Shown here one piece after another: positions 1 to 13,010 of a stretch of DNA of 64,000 nucleotides. The DNA is taken from assembly GCA_017871115.1 (NCBI GenBank), contig JAFCIZ010000002.1, positions 2,811,501-2,875,500 on the forward strand, read 5' to 3'. How positions within the stretch are numbered: the stretch's first letter is position 1; every line of letters begins with the position of its first letter. The DNA comes from Cunninghamella blakesleeana (lineage: Eukaryota > Mucoromycota > Mucoromycetes > Mucorales > Cunninghamellaceae). A program made the position numbers and the translations under genes. Below the pieces are notes generated by a model. It searched no databases, was not told where the DNA came from, and worked only from the letters and a program-made list of their open reading frames with translations.

Positions 1-50
1 ATAAACAAATAAAGATGAATGTTCTATTTATATTTATATTTTATTCATAG

Positions 51-503
51 CTTATTCCTAAAATAACTATTGATCATCCTTTGAAATCAAAATTGTTAGA
101 ATTTTGTGCAAGGTAAAATAAAAAAAAAATATTCTCATCACTATTATAAAAAATGAAATAGGTACAACAGTTATAATAACCATTATTATTATTGATACTA
201 TTATATAGATATATACTAAAAGAAAAAAGGGAAAGTAATGATGCATTAGACCCTGTAGCTAATTTTCATTTAAGAAACGGTGCTTGTGTACATAAATTAC
301 ATTGGCTGGGTGATACTTCTATAAAAGGGCTCAATGAATCATTCGGCATCATGGTTAATTACAAATACATTCCTTCTAGTATGAATCATCATCATCAACT
401 TTATGTCAAGGATAATATTATTATGCTTAGTGAAAAAACTTTATCTTGTTTGTCTGATTATGCAGATGGTGACCATGTATTAAAATTAAAAAATGTTAAT
501 TAA
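51..503 (+). CDS. Malonyl-CoA decarboxylase, C-terminal part (5' end off window)
   Basis: Malonyl-CoA decarboxylase converts malonyl-CoA to acetyl-CoA and CO2 and so affects fatty-acid oxidation and synthesis; in animals it is found in mitochondria, peroxisomes and cytosol. Visible exons are 51-112 and 209-503, joined in phase with a GT-AG intron at 113-208; an acceptor AG just before 51 shows that more exons lie to the left. The 118 visible residues contain the family's C-terminal block, with ALDPVANFHLRNGA followed by LHWLGD and MVNYKY, which matches the end of animal MLYCD. The last residues are LKLKNVN, so I see no SKL-type peroxisomal signal. The family call is strong; the localisation is not known. 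Confidence 0.88.
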
Positions 504-870
504 AAGTAATCATATTTGTAGTATTTTTTTTTTTTTTTTTTGAAACAATTGAATTTTTTTAAAGTAATTTTATTCTTATTATTATTATCGAGAAAAAAAC
601 AAATTATATTTATTTATAGATTAAAGATTATATTAAGAAAATATTTAAAAATTAGGTATATTTTATATTATATAGTATATAAAAAAAGAAAAAGTGAAAA
701 AGGTATTATAAAAAAAATATAAATGATCAGTGGAAAATAAAATTATAATAAATAAGTAATAATAAAAAAAGGAATGGTACAGCAAATGATCTATTTTTTT
801 TTTTTTTTTGAGTACATACTCGCGCATACAAAGAATGCTGAATTCAAACAACTATAGTGATAGTTTTTTT
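504..870. other. Convergent intergenic spacer
   Basis: This AT-rich spacer separates the stop of the decarboxylase gene from the proposed 3' end of the SH3 gene on the other strand. It holds T and A runs, including a T-run near 524-540. Short open frames here are built of Lys, Ile, Phe and Tyr codons and look like chance. I see no RNA gene or conserved element. Confidence 0.6.
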
Positions 871-1243
871 TTAAAAAACAATATGAGAATTGACAATCCA
901 ATTTAATTCCTAATAAAAATAAAGAGATAGAAAGAAAAGGTATAAATATATATGCATAATCGTCTTATTAAATATAATCACCTGTTTTTTAATTTTAATT
1001 TATATATATATACTTACATCGTCATCTAAAGTAGGAGGAGTAGTCGATGACAATACAGATTGAGATGGAAAATGAGGTAACTGTTTTTGTTGCTGTGGTT
1101 GTTGTTGTACTTTTGAGGTTTCAGGTGATAAAGGAGGAGAAGCCAATACTTGGCTAATGGCATCATAAGCTATTTCTTCATGGGATAATTCTTTTCCAGT
1201 AATGGTAGTCGTATTAGTTGTATTGCAAGAAATAGAATTGGGG

Positions 1244-1275
<32 letters not shown>

Positions 1276-3180
1276 TTCTTCATTCATAGAATGTAAAGAT
1301 AATGTTGTTGAATTAGGACTATCAGTCATCATGATAGGATTAGTGTTGGTATTATTATTGTTATTATTCAAAGATGATGACATAGTTGAAGTAGATTCAT
1401 TTGTTTTATTCCATGGATGAAATTCATATCTATTTCCTCCTTCATCTTCCCATTTTGTTTCTTCTCTATTTTTTAAATAATCTACCCCTTGTGTGACTAA
1501 AAAGAAAAGTTCATTATCAAATTCTTCAGTAACAGGTTGCTGTGTTGATGTAGATGAGGATTGCTGTTGTTTATTATCATCTTGTAATTGAACTTTTTCT
1601 GTATGAATGGTCGTAGATAGTTGAAGTAAATCATTCTCGTTAGTAATATTCATGGATTGTTTACGTCTTTGATTCAATGGCACATCAGGGTCATCTGATT
1701 CCATACTTAGGTTATCTGAATCCATACTACTTAAACTTGCTATTTCATTCAATTGATTGTCATCATCATCATCATCATCATCGTCATCGTCATCATCGTC
1801 GTCATCAATAGTTATAGAATCGTGTTTAATTAGTGTAACTGGTTGGAGTTGAGATAATGAAGAATTAGATTCAGAAAGATTATTTGTCATAGTAGTAGAA
1901 GTAGAAGATAAAGAAGATATTCCAGAGATATCGCTATTATTTTTAATAATTTCAGTTGATGATAATAAATCATGAGCAATAATGTTATTATTATTGCTGG
2001 TATTATTATTATTATTTTCGTGATGAGGTGGAGGAGAGTAAGCATCATGAACCATCATAATTGTATCAACTTGTTGCCATGGTTGTTGTTGTTGAACAGG
2101 GGAAGAAGAGACAGTAGGTGTTGTAGCAGATAATGGGGGTGGAGGTAAAGGAGCATCTGCCATTGATACATTGCTATCATTATAATTATTATTATTATAT
2201 AGTAACCCAGATGAAGAGGAGGAATCAAAAGTAGTAGAAGTAGGGGGTGCAGAAGTGACACTAATGTTAGAATGTAAAGCATCTGATTTTGCAAATGAAA
2301 AATGCGAACCAGTAGTTACAAATGCAGATTGAGATGAGACAGGTGTTTGATGGTGAAAATTAGGTGTGGATGTGGAAGAAGGTGTTTGCATAGAAGAGGG
2401 TGATTTAGACATGGGAGCAGATAAAGAAGTAGAAATGGTTAAATCCTTTACTTTTTTTTGTTTAGATGATGCTGATGTTGTTGCAGTTGTTGCAGTTGTT
2501 GATGATGAAGATCCCCAACCTACCCAACGTTTTAAATGTTGTTTAAAGGATGAACTTTCTTTTCTTTTTTTAGAACCATTATTGTCATTGCTATGTACAG
2601 ATATATCGGTCATACTATTATTATTTGAAGAGAGATCAAGTAATTGCTGTTCAGAAGTGGAGGACCGCCTTGAATTTGCTACAGAATAACTCATAGGTGA
2701 AGGACAAGTAGGGGTTTGTGGTGTTTTTGGTTCACGAATAATAGCAGGTAAAGAATTAGATCGATCTTGAACAAAAGAGTGAGCTATAGAAGAACGACGT
2801 CTATCAGGAGAAAAGGAATGTAATGTTGCTTTTGGCGAATCCATAAGAATATCTAATATACTTGGTCTTCTACTTTCCGAAGCTACGGATAAGCTAGAGT
2901 AACTACTTTTTCTACTACCTTGGTTCATGGTGGATAATGGAGGAGAAGTTATATTATGTTTATTGTTGTCATTGGCTTTCCTTAATATGAATAACAGTTC
3001 ACTATTAATATGGTCTGAAGTGCTTTGTTGATGCATATTCAAGACATTTCCCATTATATCATTAGCAAATAGAGAAGTTTCTATTGAAAATAAAACAATA
3101 TACACACGGATTTATTTGTTTACTATATTATTCCTCTAATTATTATTATTATTATTTTTTTATATTTATATTTATATATC

Positions 3181-3211
<31 letters not shown>

Positions 3212-4996
3212 TTCGCCATTTCCATTTTTTACAAACATGGAGTATTTAGCAAGTGGTTGAGATTGGTCAAAAGGATGGGCATGTTCTTGTTGTTGATCTA
3301 CCTCCATACCATCCGCAATAGAGTCAGGGACATGGAATTTTTCAAGAGCAGTATTAATAACATGGCCAACGGAAGAATCGTAAGCAATAGGTAGAATTTT
3401 ATCAATACGATCAATTTCAGTTGCCTTATTGATTGCAGCAGGAGATATTTTCTTTTTTTTACTTTTAAAGAAGAAGGAGTATTGAGATGATGAAGAAGTA
3501 GGTGTATTGGTATCATTGTTATCCGAATCATCAGGATAAAGAGAGACACGAATATAAACTAAGCCTTGTTGTTCATGAGCACGTTTAATTCTTCGGTGAA
3601 GATAAAATCGAATTACATAATCTTCTTCGTAATTGGTTTGTTCGTGATTTCCAAAACTACTTGATCTTTTTCTTCTTGTAGTAGTAGGTTTTCCATTATT
3701 ATTATCTTGGTTTTGTTGTTGAGGTAAAGGTTTTCGAACAATGTTTTGTGATACAGTAGGCATTGGTGTAGTTAAGGAAGCGGTCAAGGTTTTAAAAATA
3801 GAAAGGGGTTTATCTTGTGGTAATAAAATACAATCATCCCCATCCGTTCCTTGTACAGTAAGGTAATATTCAATTGTATTATTATTATTATTGTTATTGT
3901 TGTTTTCTTTATCTTGTTGTTCAATATTGAATTTTTTAATAGCTTCTTTTAAAAGTTCGTCTGCTGTTGTAATAGAAGTAATACTAAACGAATGGAATAA
4001 AGGACCTAAGCCAAGATTACCAGCAAAGACACGTAAATCATGTGTTTCCAAGTTTTTACCATAAAGATCATTGGATAAAGATTGAGAAGAGAGGTCTCGT
4101 TTTAAGGTATTATTGGTATGATGGATATGATCTGTTGAATAGCTTTTTATCATTCGATTGTTATTAATATTATTATTATTATTATTAATATTATTAATAT
4201 TGGTAATATTGCTATGTGCTGTGTTATTATCTAAGGTTATTTCTTTTGTTGATATTATATTTTCTGGTTCGTTAGTAATAACTTGCTTATTTTCTTGATA
4301 TACTTCTATTTCAATATCTGACTCTTCATAATAATAATCACCTTCAGATTCAATTTCATAATAATTAATTTTTTCTAGTACACTATCATCAGCTATGGTT
4401 ACTTTTTTTGAATTTTTGAAAGTACCAGATACAAGTGTAGATGAAGTATCTAAATCAGAAGAAGGTGTGGTTAATTCTACATTACGATGTTTATTTAATC
4501 TTGCTAATCTTTCATAAGGTGTCTATTAAAAGAAGGAAAAAGAGAAGGAAAAGTAAAATAAATGAATTTAAATCCCGCCTTTGGTTTTTATAAAAATATA
4601 TAAATATATAAATATATATTTATATATATTATCACTCCTTACTTCAATATTTTCAGCAGGAATATAACCAATTTCTCTTGTTTTTAAAACTTCGACTAAC
4701 CACCAATAAATATTTGTATCTTCCATCAAAATTAAAGCATCTCCTTTAAATACTGAAGCTTGACCTTCAACCGTTGCAGTAAAAGTATGTAAAGCATAAA
4801 CTAAATCAAAATTAATATTTTCATCTGGTATACTTGGTGAAGAAGAGACAGAAGCATCATCATCGTCGCCTTCATCATCGTCATTTTCAACTACGTCGTT
4901 ATTTATGTTTTTAGTATTATTGTTATTAATTTTATTGTTCTCTTGTTCTTGTTGGTGATGCCATTGTTGTGTTGAAATGTCAATTTCTAAAGTCAT
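871..4996 (-). CDS. SH3 and RA-like domain protein, Bud14/Tea4/TeaC-like polarity factor
   Basis: Exons on the minus strand are 4996-4643, 4522-3211, 3080-1018 and probably 909-871 (about 1255 aa). If the last GTAAGT donor is not used, translation runs to a stop at 1000. An SH3 domain lies at about residues 62-116 (LVYALHTFTATVEGQ, then WWLVEV and GYIPAENIE), followed directly by TPYERLARLNKHRN, the hallmark of fungal Bud14/Tea4/TeaC proteins that link microtubule ends, formins and PP1 to cell polarity. A region with ubiquitin/RA-like spacing follows (about residues 280-400). The rest is Ser/Asn-rich low complexity, with an Asp run coded at about 1757-1806. The SH3 call is firm, the orthology likely, the RA-like domain tentative. 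The first intron is 120 bp; the second starts with GTA and then a 28-A run. Confidence 0.72.
3181..3208. repeat. T28 homopolymer inside an intron
   Basis: A run of 28 T on the plus strand, so A28 on the coding strand of the SH3 gene, begins one base after the GT of the donor for the intron at 3081-3210. Runs of this length are prone to sequencing and replication slippage. Confidence 0.9.
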
Positions 4997-6174
4997 TGAT
5001 TTTTTAATATTAAAAAAGCAAAAGAAAGAAAGAGAGAGAGAGAGAGATAGAGAAAGAGAAATAAAAAAGAAAGAAAAGAAAGTTTAAAATAGGATAATGT
5101 TTTTTTTTTTAATTATAATGATTATAAAAAGTAGGTTTTATTATTATTATTATTATTATTATTATCATTCTATTTCTTTGCGAGTCCTTTCCCCCTTATT
5201 ATATTTATTCTTGTGCGTTGTTAAATGTGTGATACATAATAACACTAATAATAATAAACAGTATGAATGTTGTCGTCTATCTAAAATATATAAAATGATC
5301 TTCTTTTTTTATGTTTCCCCTCGCTTTTTTTTTCGCTATCTCCTTCCTTTTCATTTTTATTATTTTATTAACTTAAACCCCCTTACTCTTTTTATTTTTT
5401 TAACCATCTTTTTCTACCTTTTTATCACGAGGGATCTTTTTATGTCATTTTTCTCCTTATCCTTTTTGAAATAAAAAATATTTGATCGAATGAAATAATT
5501 GATATTATTTTTTATAATAAAAAAAAAATACCAATTCTAGTTTTTTTATATCATTTGGCGTCATTATGTTATTTTTTTTTAAGAGATAGACTTGCGTATT
5601 ATGATTATAGTTTTTACTTGCTTTTTTATTTTTTAAAAAGACTATTGCTGAGTCCCTTTCTTCCTCCTTTTTCCTGATCATTTTTTTTTTTTTTTACTCC
5701 TATATAAAAACTCATCATCTAGTTTGTTATATATTTTCATGCAACTCATTCATGCACTTTAAATCCCCGATATGTTTTCGACTCCAGTTCACTAGTTATA
5801 ATTATCATCTCCTGTAAAGTATATAAAAATAAAAATAAAAAAAAACCTGGAGTGAAAAGAAGGAGATAGCGAAGGGGAAAAGACGACGATCATTATTTTT
5901 TTATATAAATAACTCCTGTTGGTTAGTAATTTTTTTTTCTTTTCTCTTTCTATTACTTTTCTCTTGAAATGTGGGGAAATAGAACATATGTTAGTTTACT
6001 GTTTTCTGTTTATGAAAAATAATAAATAAATAATAATGACAAAGAAATCATCGAATGATAAGTTTCCTTTTATGGAGAAAGTGATCTATTTTATTATTAT
6101 TATTTTAATGTCAAAACAAACGAGAATAATAAAACGTTTTTTTTTTTTTTTTTTTTTTACTTTATTTTTTCTTC

Positions 6175-6209
<35 letters not shown>

Positions 6210-6229
6210 GAATGAGATTAAATATTAAA

Positions 6230-6260
<31 letters not shown>

Positions 6261-6321
6261 ATCATTGTTATAAATAAATGGTTTTTTAAAAAAAATTCTA
6301 GAATTTAGATTTGGATCATCA
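4997..6321. other. Promoter region of the SH3 gene and 3' flank of the PP2C gene
   Basis: No gene is supported here. Next to the SH3 gene start lies a GA-rich tract (about 5025-5085), that is, CT-rich on the coding strand, a common feature upstream of fungal start codons. The rest is T-rich sequence with a T-run (6139-6158), a (TA)n tract (about 6179-6206) and an AAAT-rich repeat (6226-6248). The 125-codon plus-strand frame starting at 5097 is almost all Phe, Tyr, Leu and Ile and is treated as chance. Confidence 0.55.
6179..6206. repeat. (TA)n dinucleotide repeat
   Basis: About 13 TA units downstream of the PP2C gene, directly after an 18-20-base T run. Confidence 0.9.
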
Positions 6322-8060
6322 TTATTTCCCATTAGATGAATCTTCACAATCACTGACAACAGCTACTACTACACTAATATCATCTGCCTTTCCACCCTAT
6401 TTATATATTAAAAAAATAGAGAATGTTAGTATGGTTATATATAATATAAATAAATAAATGAATACTCTATTTTACATACCTGATAATAAATACCTTCATG
6501 GACGGCTCTTTTTTGAAATGGACTCTTGATATCACATTTATTATCACTAACCGCTTTTGCTCGAGAAGCTAGTGCATCAGATAAACGTTGGGGTTCAAAT
6601 TTCAAGTGTTTATTGGTACCAGGTAACATATAAGGTGCCACTTGGGATTGAATAATAGATAGGATTTCTTTATCAAAAAGATTATCATAGAGTCCATCAC
6701 TACCCATAATAATAATATCATTTTTTTCTACTTTGATATTAAATGCCTATATATGTGTATAAAATAAATATAAAAATGAATTCGTTTATAATCATCTATA
6801 TATCACTGTATCTTCATACTTGGGCATCTTTAGGTCGATCGGGTGAACCAGTGCCAAGTTGATAGGGGAAATTAAATGAATGTTGTTGTTCCTCACTACG
6901 GAAAATATAGTCATTATGTCGAATCACTGATATACCACAGTCTCCAATATTAGCAATCCTTAATTCGTCATGGCGTAAAATAGCTAAACAGGCTGTGCAT
7001 GATCCAAATATACCCTAAATAATAAATAGATGTAGATAAATAAATAAATAAATCCTGCATTTTATTATATATTACTATATTTTTTAAAAGAATACATACC
7101 TCTTTTTCTGCCAAGGACATACTTTCTTCATAGCTCTTTTGTAATATATAAACTGGGTCCACATTGTCATAATCATTAAAACATGGATCGTCCCTGTTAT
7201 CAAAACGTTCCAATTCCATATAAGCATAGTGCATTAATTGTCTCGAAAATAAAGCTGGGTCCGCAGCTATAAATATAAATATAAATATAAATAGAAATAG
7301 AAATAAATAAATATAAGGAGACTGAATGGCATATATATTTACCTTGGTTACCAGACCAACCACCCACACCATCAGCTACACCTATTGCATCCGATCTTCG
7401 AAAAAAAGCATCTTCACCCATTTGTTCACTATAAAAGTGTGGTAATTGATGTGGTAAATAATACCTTTTAGGATGTCGTTTTCGATCTCGCTGCTTTGCA
7501 AAACCTGAAGCGGCATGAGAAAGAATATAGTTTGGCCGTAATTGGTTGGTCATGGCAAAAAAATCATATAATGGTAAAGATTGAAGTAAAGGAGGAGGAG
7601 GGAGAGAAGTAGGAGAAGAAGGAGGAAGTTGGTGATATGGCCAAGTGTGATGGTTTATATTATTAAAATGATGATGATGATTTATACTATTACTATTATT
7701 GTTATTATTATTATTTGTATTATGATAGTCTTCAATAAATTGTGCTGAAGATGAATGGGTATATCTTTTAGGTGTTAAAAAAGAAGAAGAATGATATTTA
7801 TCATTTGTAATATTATTGTTATTATTATTATTTATGTTATTATTTATATGAGAAGGTGGCTGCCATAAACGTACAAAAGGTGAAGCATTATTAGTAGAAG
7901 AAGATGAAGAAGAAGAGAATGAAGAATAATGCTGGTAGGATGAGGTAATCGGTGTTAATATTGGCCGATAAGTAGTTGTAACGGAAGGTAAAGTAGATTT
8001 AAACACTATAGGCTCCAAGTGTTTACTAACCATAGCCAAGTGGCTTTTAGGTGCATTCAT
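6322..8060 (-). CDS. PP2C-family protein phosphatase, Ptc7/Azr1 (PPTC7) type
   Basis: Five exons (8060-7343, 7266-7100, 7014-6820, 6746-6480, 6396-6322) give 473 aa. The family consists of metal-dependent Ser/Thr phosphatases; yeast Ptc7 and human PPTC7 are mitochondrial. Motifs in order are GEDAFF, then GVADGVGGW with the metal-binding Asp, GSCTACLA, ANIGDCG, GSDGLYDNLFD and GGKADDISVVVAVV. The first ~220 residues are unusually long and low in complexity (Ser, Asn, His and Pro runs); the extreme N-terminus is basic and Ser/Thr-rich and could be a mitochondrial signal, but that is inference. The start ATG at 8060 opens the first long exon with no better upstream choice. The GTAAAT donor after GWSGNQ and the short 75-nt last exon fit the frame exactly. 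Confidence 0.9.
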
Positions 8061-9183
8061 TACGAATTAGAATAGAATAAAAGTTTTAGACTATTACTCA
8101 ATAATTTAATTAATTATAATAGAGTGATAAAAATAGGAAGAGAGGAAGAGAGAGAGAGAGAAAAAAGAGAAAAAAAGAATTTCGGAAGAATGAAAAATCG
8201 TTATTTAAATTTTTTTCTATTTGCAGTTGTTTCCTTTTTTGTAAATCTATTTCCAAAAAAAAAAAATACTAATTAAAGTTTCGATACAATTGACCGAAGA
8301 ATCAAATAATCAACCTTTAATTTTTTATATCTATATTAGTTTTTATATGATCGTGAAGTTATCATTTTTTTTTAATAACTCGTGAACAAAAACTTATTTG
8401 CTTAAATGAAATAATATAAAATATAAATAAAGCAATAGGAATAACTGTCACTTGGTTTGTTGTTTACTATATTATTTTTAAAAATAAATAAAACTACTTC
8501 TTTATTTCCATAAACAAATAATTACCAGGAAATCATAACATTCACGGTGTTTTTTTGATAGTTTTTTGAACGTGATTGTGTGTAATAATATAAGAATTTC
8601 ATAGATATAAAAATAAGGAAGAATAATAGTATCATTTTAAATTTTTGTTCATAATCGAATAAATTTTTTTTAAAAAAAAGCACTACACTATTTCAATTTT
8701 TTAATATATAAAAAAAAGGTTTTTTTCTTCTTCAAAGTCTTTTTTTATATAAATACATACATCTTTGATCTTTATTTGTATCCTAATTATTTTGATTCAT
8801 TTAATACTGTTTTTTTAGGTATACTGTTAAAAAGTAAATGGCTATTTGTTTATTTTTATAAAGAAAAATAAATATATAGCGAGACTTTTTATTTATCCTT
8901 TCTCTTCTCAGTAATTTTTATTTAATGACTGGTGTTATTAATATTAATAATAGCAAATCTTACTTTTCTATTATTATATAAAAATACAATATATTTGGAG
9001 CTAATGCTTATACAAAAATGATAATTGAAGAAAAAAAACTATTCGCTCTCATTTTGTAATTCAGAAAATCATTTTTTATTTTTTACTCATTCTATCATAT
9101 ATATCATTTTTTTATAAGCATGTTTCGTAAACAAGATATAAACTAATTTTTTTTTATTTGGATGTAACAGTTATACCAGGTAT

Positions 9184-9184
<1 letters not shown>

Positions 9185-9214
<30 letters not shown>
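9185..9214. repeat. (TA)n dinucleotide repeat
   Basis: About 15 TA units in the gene-free region. Confidence 0.9.
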
Positions 9215-9217
<3 letters not shown>

Positions 9218-11039
9218 GAATATGAAGTAAAAAAAAATATATAAAAAACGAGCATCTTTTTAGATAATGATTGTATGCCAAGCAAAGTTATATTTGTGAG
9301 CTATACGACGCACAGGCGTTTCTTTTTTTATTTTATTCTAAAGAAAAAAAAATCATATACAAGATAACTTGCTTTTTTAAAGCAAAATCGATAAATAAAA
9401 AAGCCTCTGCTCTTTTTTTTTTTTTTTAAAAAAAAATAACAATTAATAATGCCATGTTTCTAAATTATAAAAATTATAGTAATATAATAGTGCTATACTC
9501 AATTGATTGTTATATATAATTATTACCTTACCGCGACCGCATCGTACCTGTAAATAATTAATATATATTTTATTTGTTCATTTATTTCTACTAGCTTATT
9601 ACAACTTGTCTTGAATTTGTAAAGCTTTTAGTACAACCTTTATCTGTTTTTTTATTATCTTGAGTAATAAAAGAATAGAGCGATCGAATGGGTGTAATGG
9701 TATTAGTAACAGTAATAATAATAAAGTGATTAAGGAATGAAGAGAAAAAAACAAAATAAAAAGTGACATAGCATTAAAAAAACTGGATACATTTTTATTT
9801 TTTGTACAACTTTGGCTGCATAAATATTTTATTAGGTTAAAAAAGTAAATATATATATAAAATAAAAAGTGCTATAGATACGAACAATATTTATGGCTCA
9901 GATATTTTATTTATACAATTGATTGACTAAATATATATAGATGCGCACGTAACGGATTTCTATATTTATTTTATATTAGAGATTCGTTGTCCCATACAAG
10001 TGAATAGCTCATTAATGATGATCTTCACATCCACATTAATTAACTGATAATGCCATTGCTGTAGACATGCCAATACTTGGTTCTAAGTGTTATTATATGT
10101 GATAGTACCCATAATAGAAAACGATGATAACAATAATATTTAAACATAAAAAAGAGCACTTACTAGCATTAAAAAAATATCGCATAGAAGTTATGATAAT
10201 AGAGATAGGATTAAATTAATTTATTCAAAATCAAAAAATAAATGTATCTATATAGATTAGCTTTCTTATAGTTCAATATATTATAATAGTGATAATAGTA
10301 TTTAAATAATGTTTACCATAATTCGTTTCAAAAAAAAAAATGAAAATGGTTTTTATAAGAAAAATTAAAACGCCTCTACCAATTTTTTTTCTTTTTTTAC
10401 ATTAAAACATTTACTAAAATAATATAATGATGACGCAATAGTAAATATATATATTTTTACTAAGTTTACAAAAGTAATAATAATAATGGTATAATATAGT
10501 AGTAACAAGTATTCACAAAAAGAGTTTCAGCAAAGAACCAAGGGACAAGGAATTTTAGAGTGGTTCCAGTTTTTTTTTCTTGAGCATATTCATATGATTA
10601 TTGTTTTAGTTGCTCAGAGAGAAGAGTAGATTAGGATGTTTTGTTTATATTGGTCCAATAAGAATAGAATCATATGATTTTGGTAGTTTGGCTATTTTTC
10701 AGTTGATGGAGGCTTTATCATTATTCTAAAAAAAAAAGACTAATATTAGACTTCTATTTATTACATATATATATGAAAGAATATTACAATAATGGCATTA
10801 TTACACAAAGTTACTTTTTAAAAGTTTATGGTCCAATAGAGTAGATTCAGTAAAATAAATTTAGCTATATAAAAAGAAAGAAAGAAAAGGATCTATTATA
10901 TGTATATATATGTATATATATGTGAAAGTTTTTATTACCTATAGATATGTCAACCAAAAGCTTCAACGGATTAAAAGATTTTCGTTTCTTCAGTCTGATT
11001 TTCACTTAGTTATATAAAAAATATAATTAAACTACTCTT

Positions 11040-11275
11040 TCGACATCCAAAACGATCAGACCCGTATTATACCTTTCCCCCTCAAGGCACCATCAAGGGT
11101 TATCGAAACGCAAACAATCTTGCAGGGTACTAGGTAGAGCAAGGTCCAACTAAACCACACACAGCATCTATATCCTCGATATAAACACCGATGATCTATG
11201 ACCGTATTTAACAATACCGTTCATTCCACATATTGTCATACAAGCTTACCACCCTTCGAGCTTTTCTTCATTAAA
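11040..11275 (-). pseudogene. Higher-GC island with broken coding-like frame (possible relic)
   Basis: About 235 bp with clearly more G and C than the surrounding sequence. On the minus strand one frame reads as plausible protein in pieces separated by stops, for example MTICGMNGIVKYGHRS and, later, LEGERYNTGLIVLDVERVV. There are about three in-frame stops in this short span and I do not recognise the family. It could be the remains of a gene or retroelement, or a non-coding island. Confidence 0.25.
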
Positions 11276-11461
11276 TATAAATATAAAAAAAGCCAATAAC
11301 GAAGAGAATACGAGTATCTTTTAAAAGAAGTAAGGAAAAAAAGAAAAAGAAAGAATAGGAAAAAAAAAAGCAAGTATTATTTATGTAAATTGATCATCAT
11401 AAGGTTGTAAAAACCAAAAAAAAAAAAAGCTTTTTTTGTATCATTCAATTTGTATAAAAAT

Positions 11462-11520
11462 AAAAAAGTAGGTTTTTTATATAAATAAAAAGTAGGTTTC
11501 TTTTTTTTATATAAATAAAA
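11462..11520. repeat. Short tandem duplication with AAAGTAGGTTT core
   Basis: Two head-to-tail copies of about 27 and 32 bp share the order AAAAAGTAGGTTT, T-run, ATATAAAT. A partial inverted copy of the core (AAACCTA) follows at about 11524-11530. Confidence 0.7.
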
Positions 11521-12199
11521 CGGAAACCTATGATATAATTTTATAATGAGGGGGTTTTTTTTATGCTACAAAAAAAAACAGGCTACTTTTTTTTTATAGT
11601 GAGATATTTTATAACAAATGATTCCTTTATTAAGCGATTTTTTATATACATGCATAATAATAAATTAAAGAGTATGTGATAAAAAAGAAAAATAGAACCT
11701 GAGTATTCACCATTTATTATTATTATTATCTATTATTTATTTTTGTTATTTTAAAAAAAAAGTATTTAATAGTAATCATTATTAATAACAAGTAATAATA
11801 ATTATAGTAATGATGACCAATGTTTCAATTTATAATTTGTTACGTAAACATTAACTTGGAAATGAAGTAAAAAAAAAAGGTGAGTTTACTATTCAATGTA
11901 ACACCAAGTTCCATAAAATATTAAAAAAACAGAACAAAAGGTTTTAAAAGAAATAATAATAACAAAATGTACAAGTTATACATAAAAAAAAACTCCTTTT
12001 CATTTTTATAAAACATTGTTCACATATAATTCAAACGTTTTATTTTTATAACTAATCAGTTTTAAAAAAAATGAACACGTAGTTGGTTTCTGTATATGGT
12101 TTACCCGGTTTGTATTTTTTATTTTATACCTAGAATCTTTATTTAAATGCATGTTTATTCGATGATAATTTTTTTGCCAATATTAATTGATTAAAGGTT

Positions 12200-13010
12200 A
12201 TCATATTGTTAACTTAAGGATAGAGTATGGCAATTTGAATAACATCAATAGGATTCCATAATTTTCGTTGATCTACTAGAATGGTGATTATTTGGTTTCC
12301 TTAAATGAAAAAAGTATTAGTTATACATATTAATTGGTTGTTATAAACATGTCGATTCTTGGAATAAATGTCATTGTAAGCACTGTTGACATTTGTAACA
12401 GATAAAGAAGATATTCTTATACTATCTATAAAACACGCTCAATTTGATTTTTATTCTATTTTTATTTTATATAATTCTGAATCTAAATCTAAGAAACGAT
12501 ACATTAATATTTAAAAAATGGTAAAATAAAGTCTCAAAGTCTAAATCTTTCAGTTCATCCAAATAATATTTTAGTTTATTTTTCTTCAATATAATGATTA
12601 TATGTTCATAGAGTTGTACTTGGATCAAAGATGTTCGATATACATATACGTTTACTGTTTCGAAAGCTTGTTTTTTAGTGCTAATTAATTGTTAAAGTCA
12701 TTTTGAAGATGATAATAAAAGTATAAAAGGGTAGACATTAGAGCATATATATTTATATATAGTACATAAAAGGTAATAATATACGTATTATTTTTACAAA
12801 TGAAAGCAAAAGAAAAGGAAAAGATCAAAGATAAAGAATGATTCTCTATATTTTTAATAATGTAATAAAAAATTGGACTTTGCTTTATGTAGCATAAAGG
12901 GATCCTCTTGGCTGAAATCATATCATACTGAATATATATACATAATACTTTCATTGCTTTGCTTGGGATAGTGTTGCTAGTTAGACAACGAAAACCTATA
13001 AAAAATTAAA
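12200..13010 (-). pseudogene. Possible decayed coding sequence on the minus strand
   Basis: Minus-strand open pieces follow one another with frame changes: one from about 12997 to 12685 that includes KVLCIYIQYDMISAKRIPL, one from about 12668 to 12473 that includes YYLDELKDLDFETL, and one near 12300-12216 that includes TILVDQRKLWNPIDVIQ. The last two use mixed codons and look more protein-like than the Phe/Lys/Ile frames nearby. No domain is recognised and no consistent intron set joins them, so a broken gene is only one possibility. Confidence 0.2.

Noticed and set aside
1202..1420. Antisense open frames inside the SH3, SCAP and 5-phosphatase genes
   Set aside because: They mirror codon repeats of the real genes (Asn, Asp, Ser runs read as Val/Leu or Ile runs) and have no independent support.
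5097..5474. 125-codon plus-strand open frame
   Set aside because: Nearly all Phe, Tyr, Ile and Leu with runs that follow T-rich DNA; it lies upstream of a real gene and has no domain or homology I recognise.
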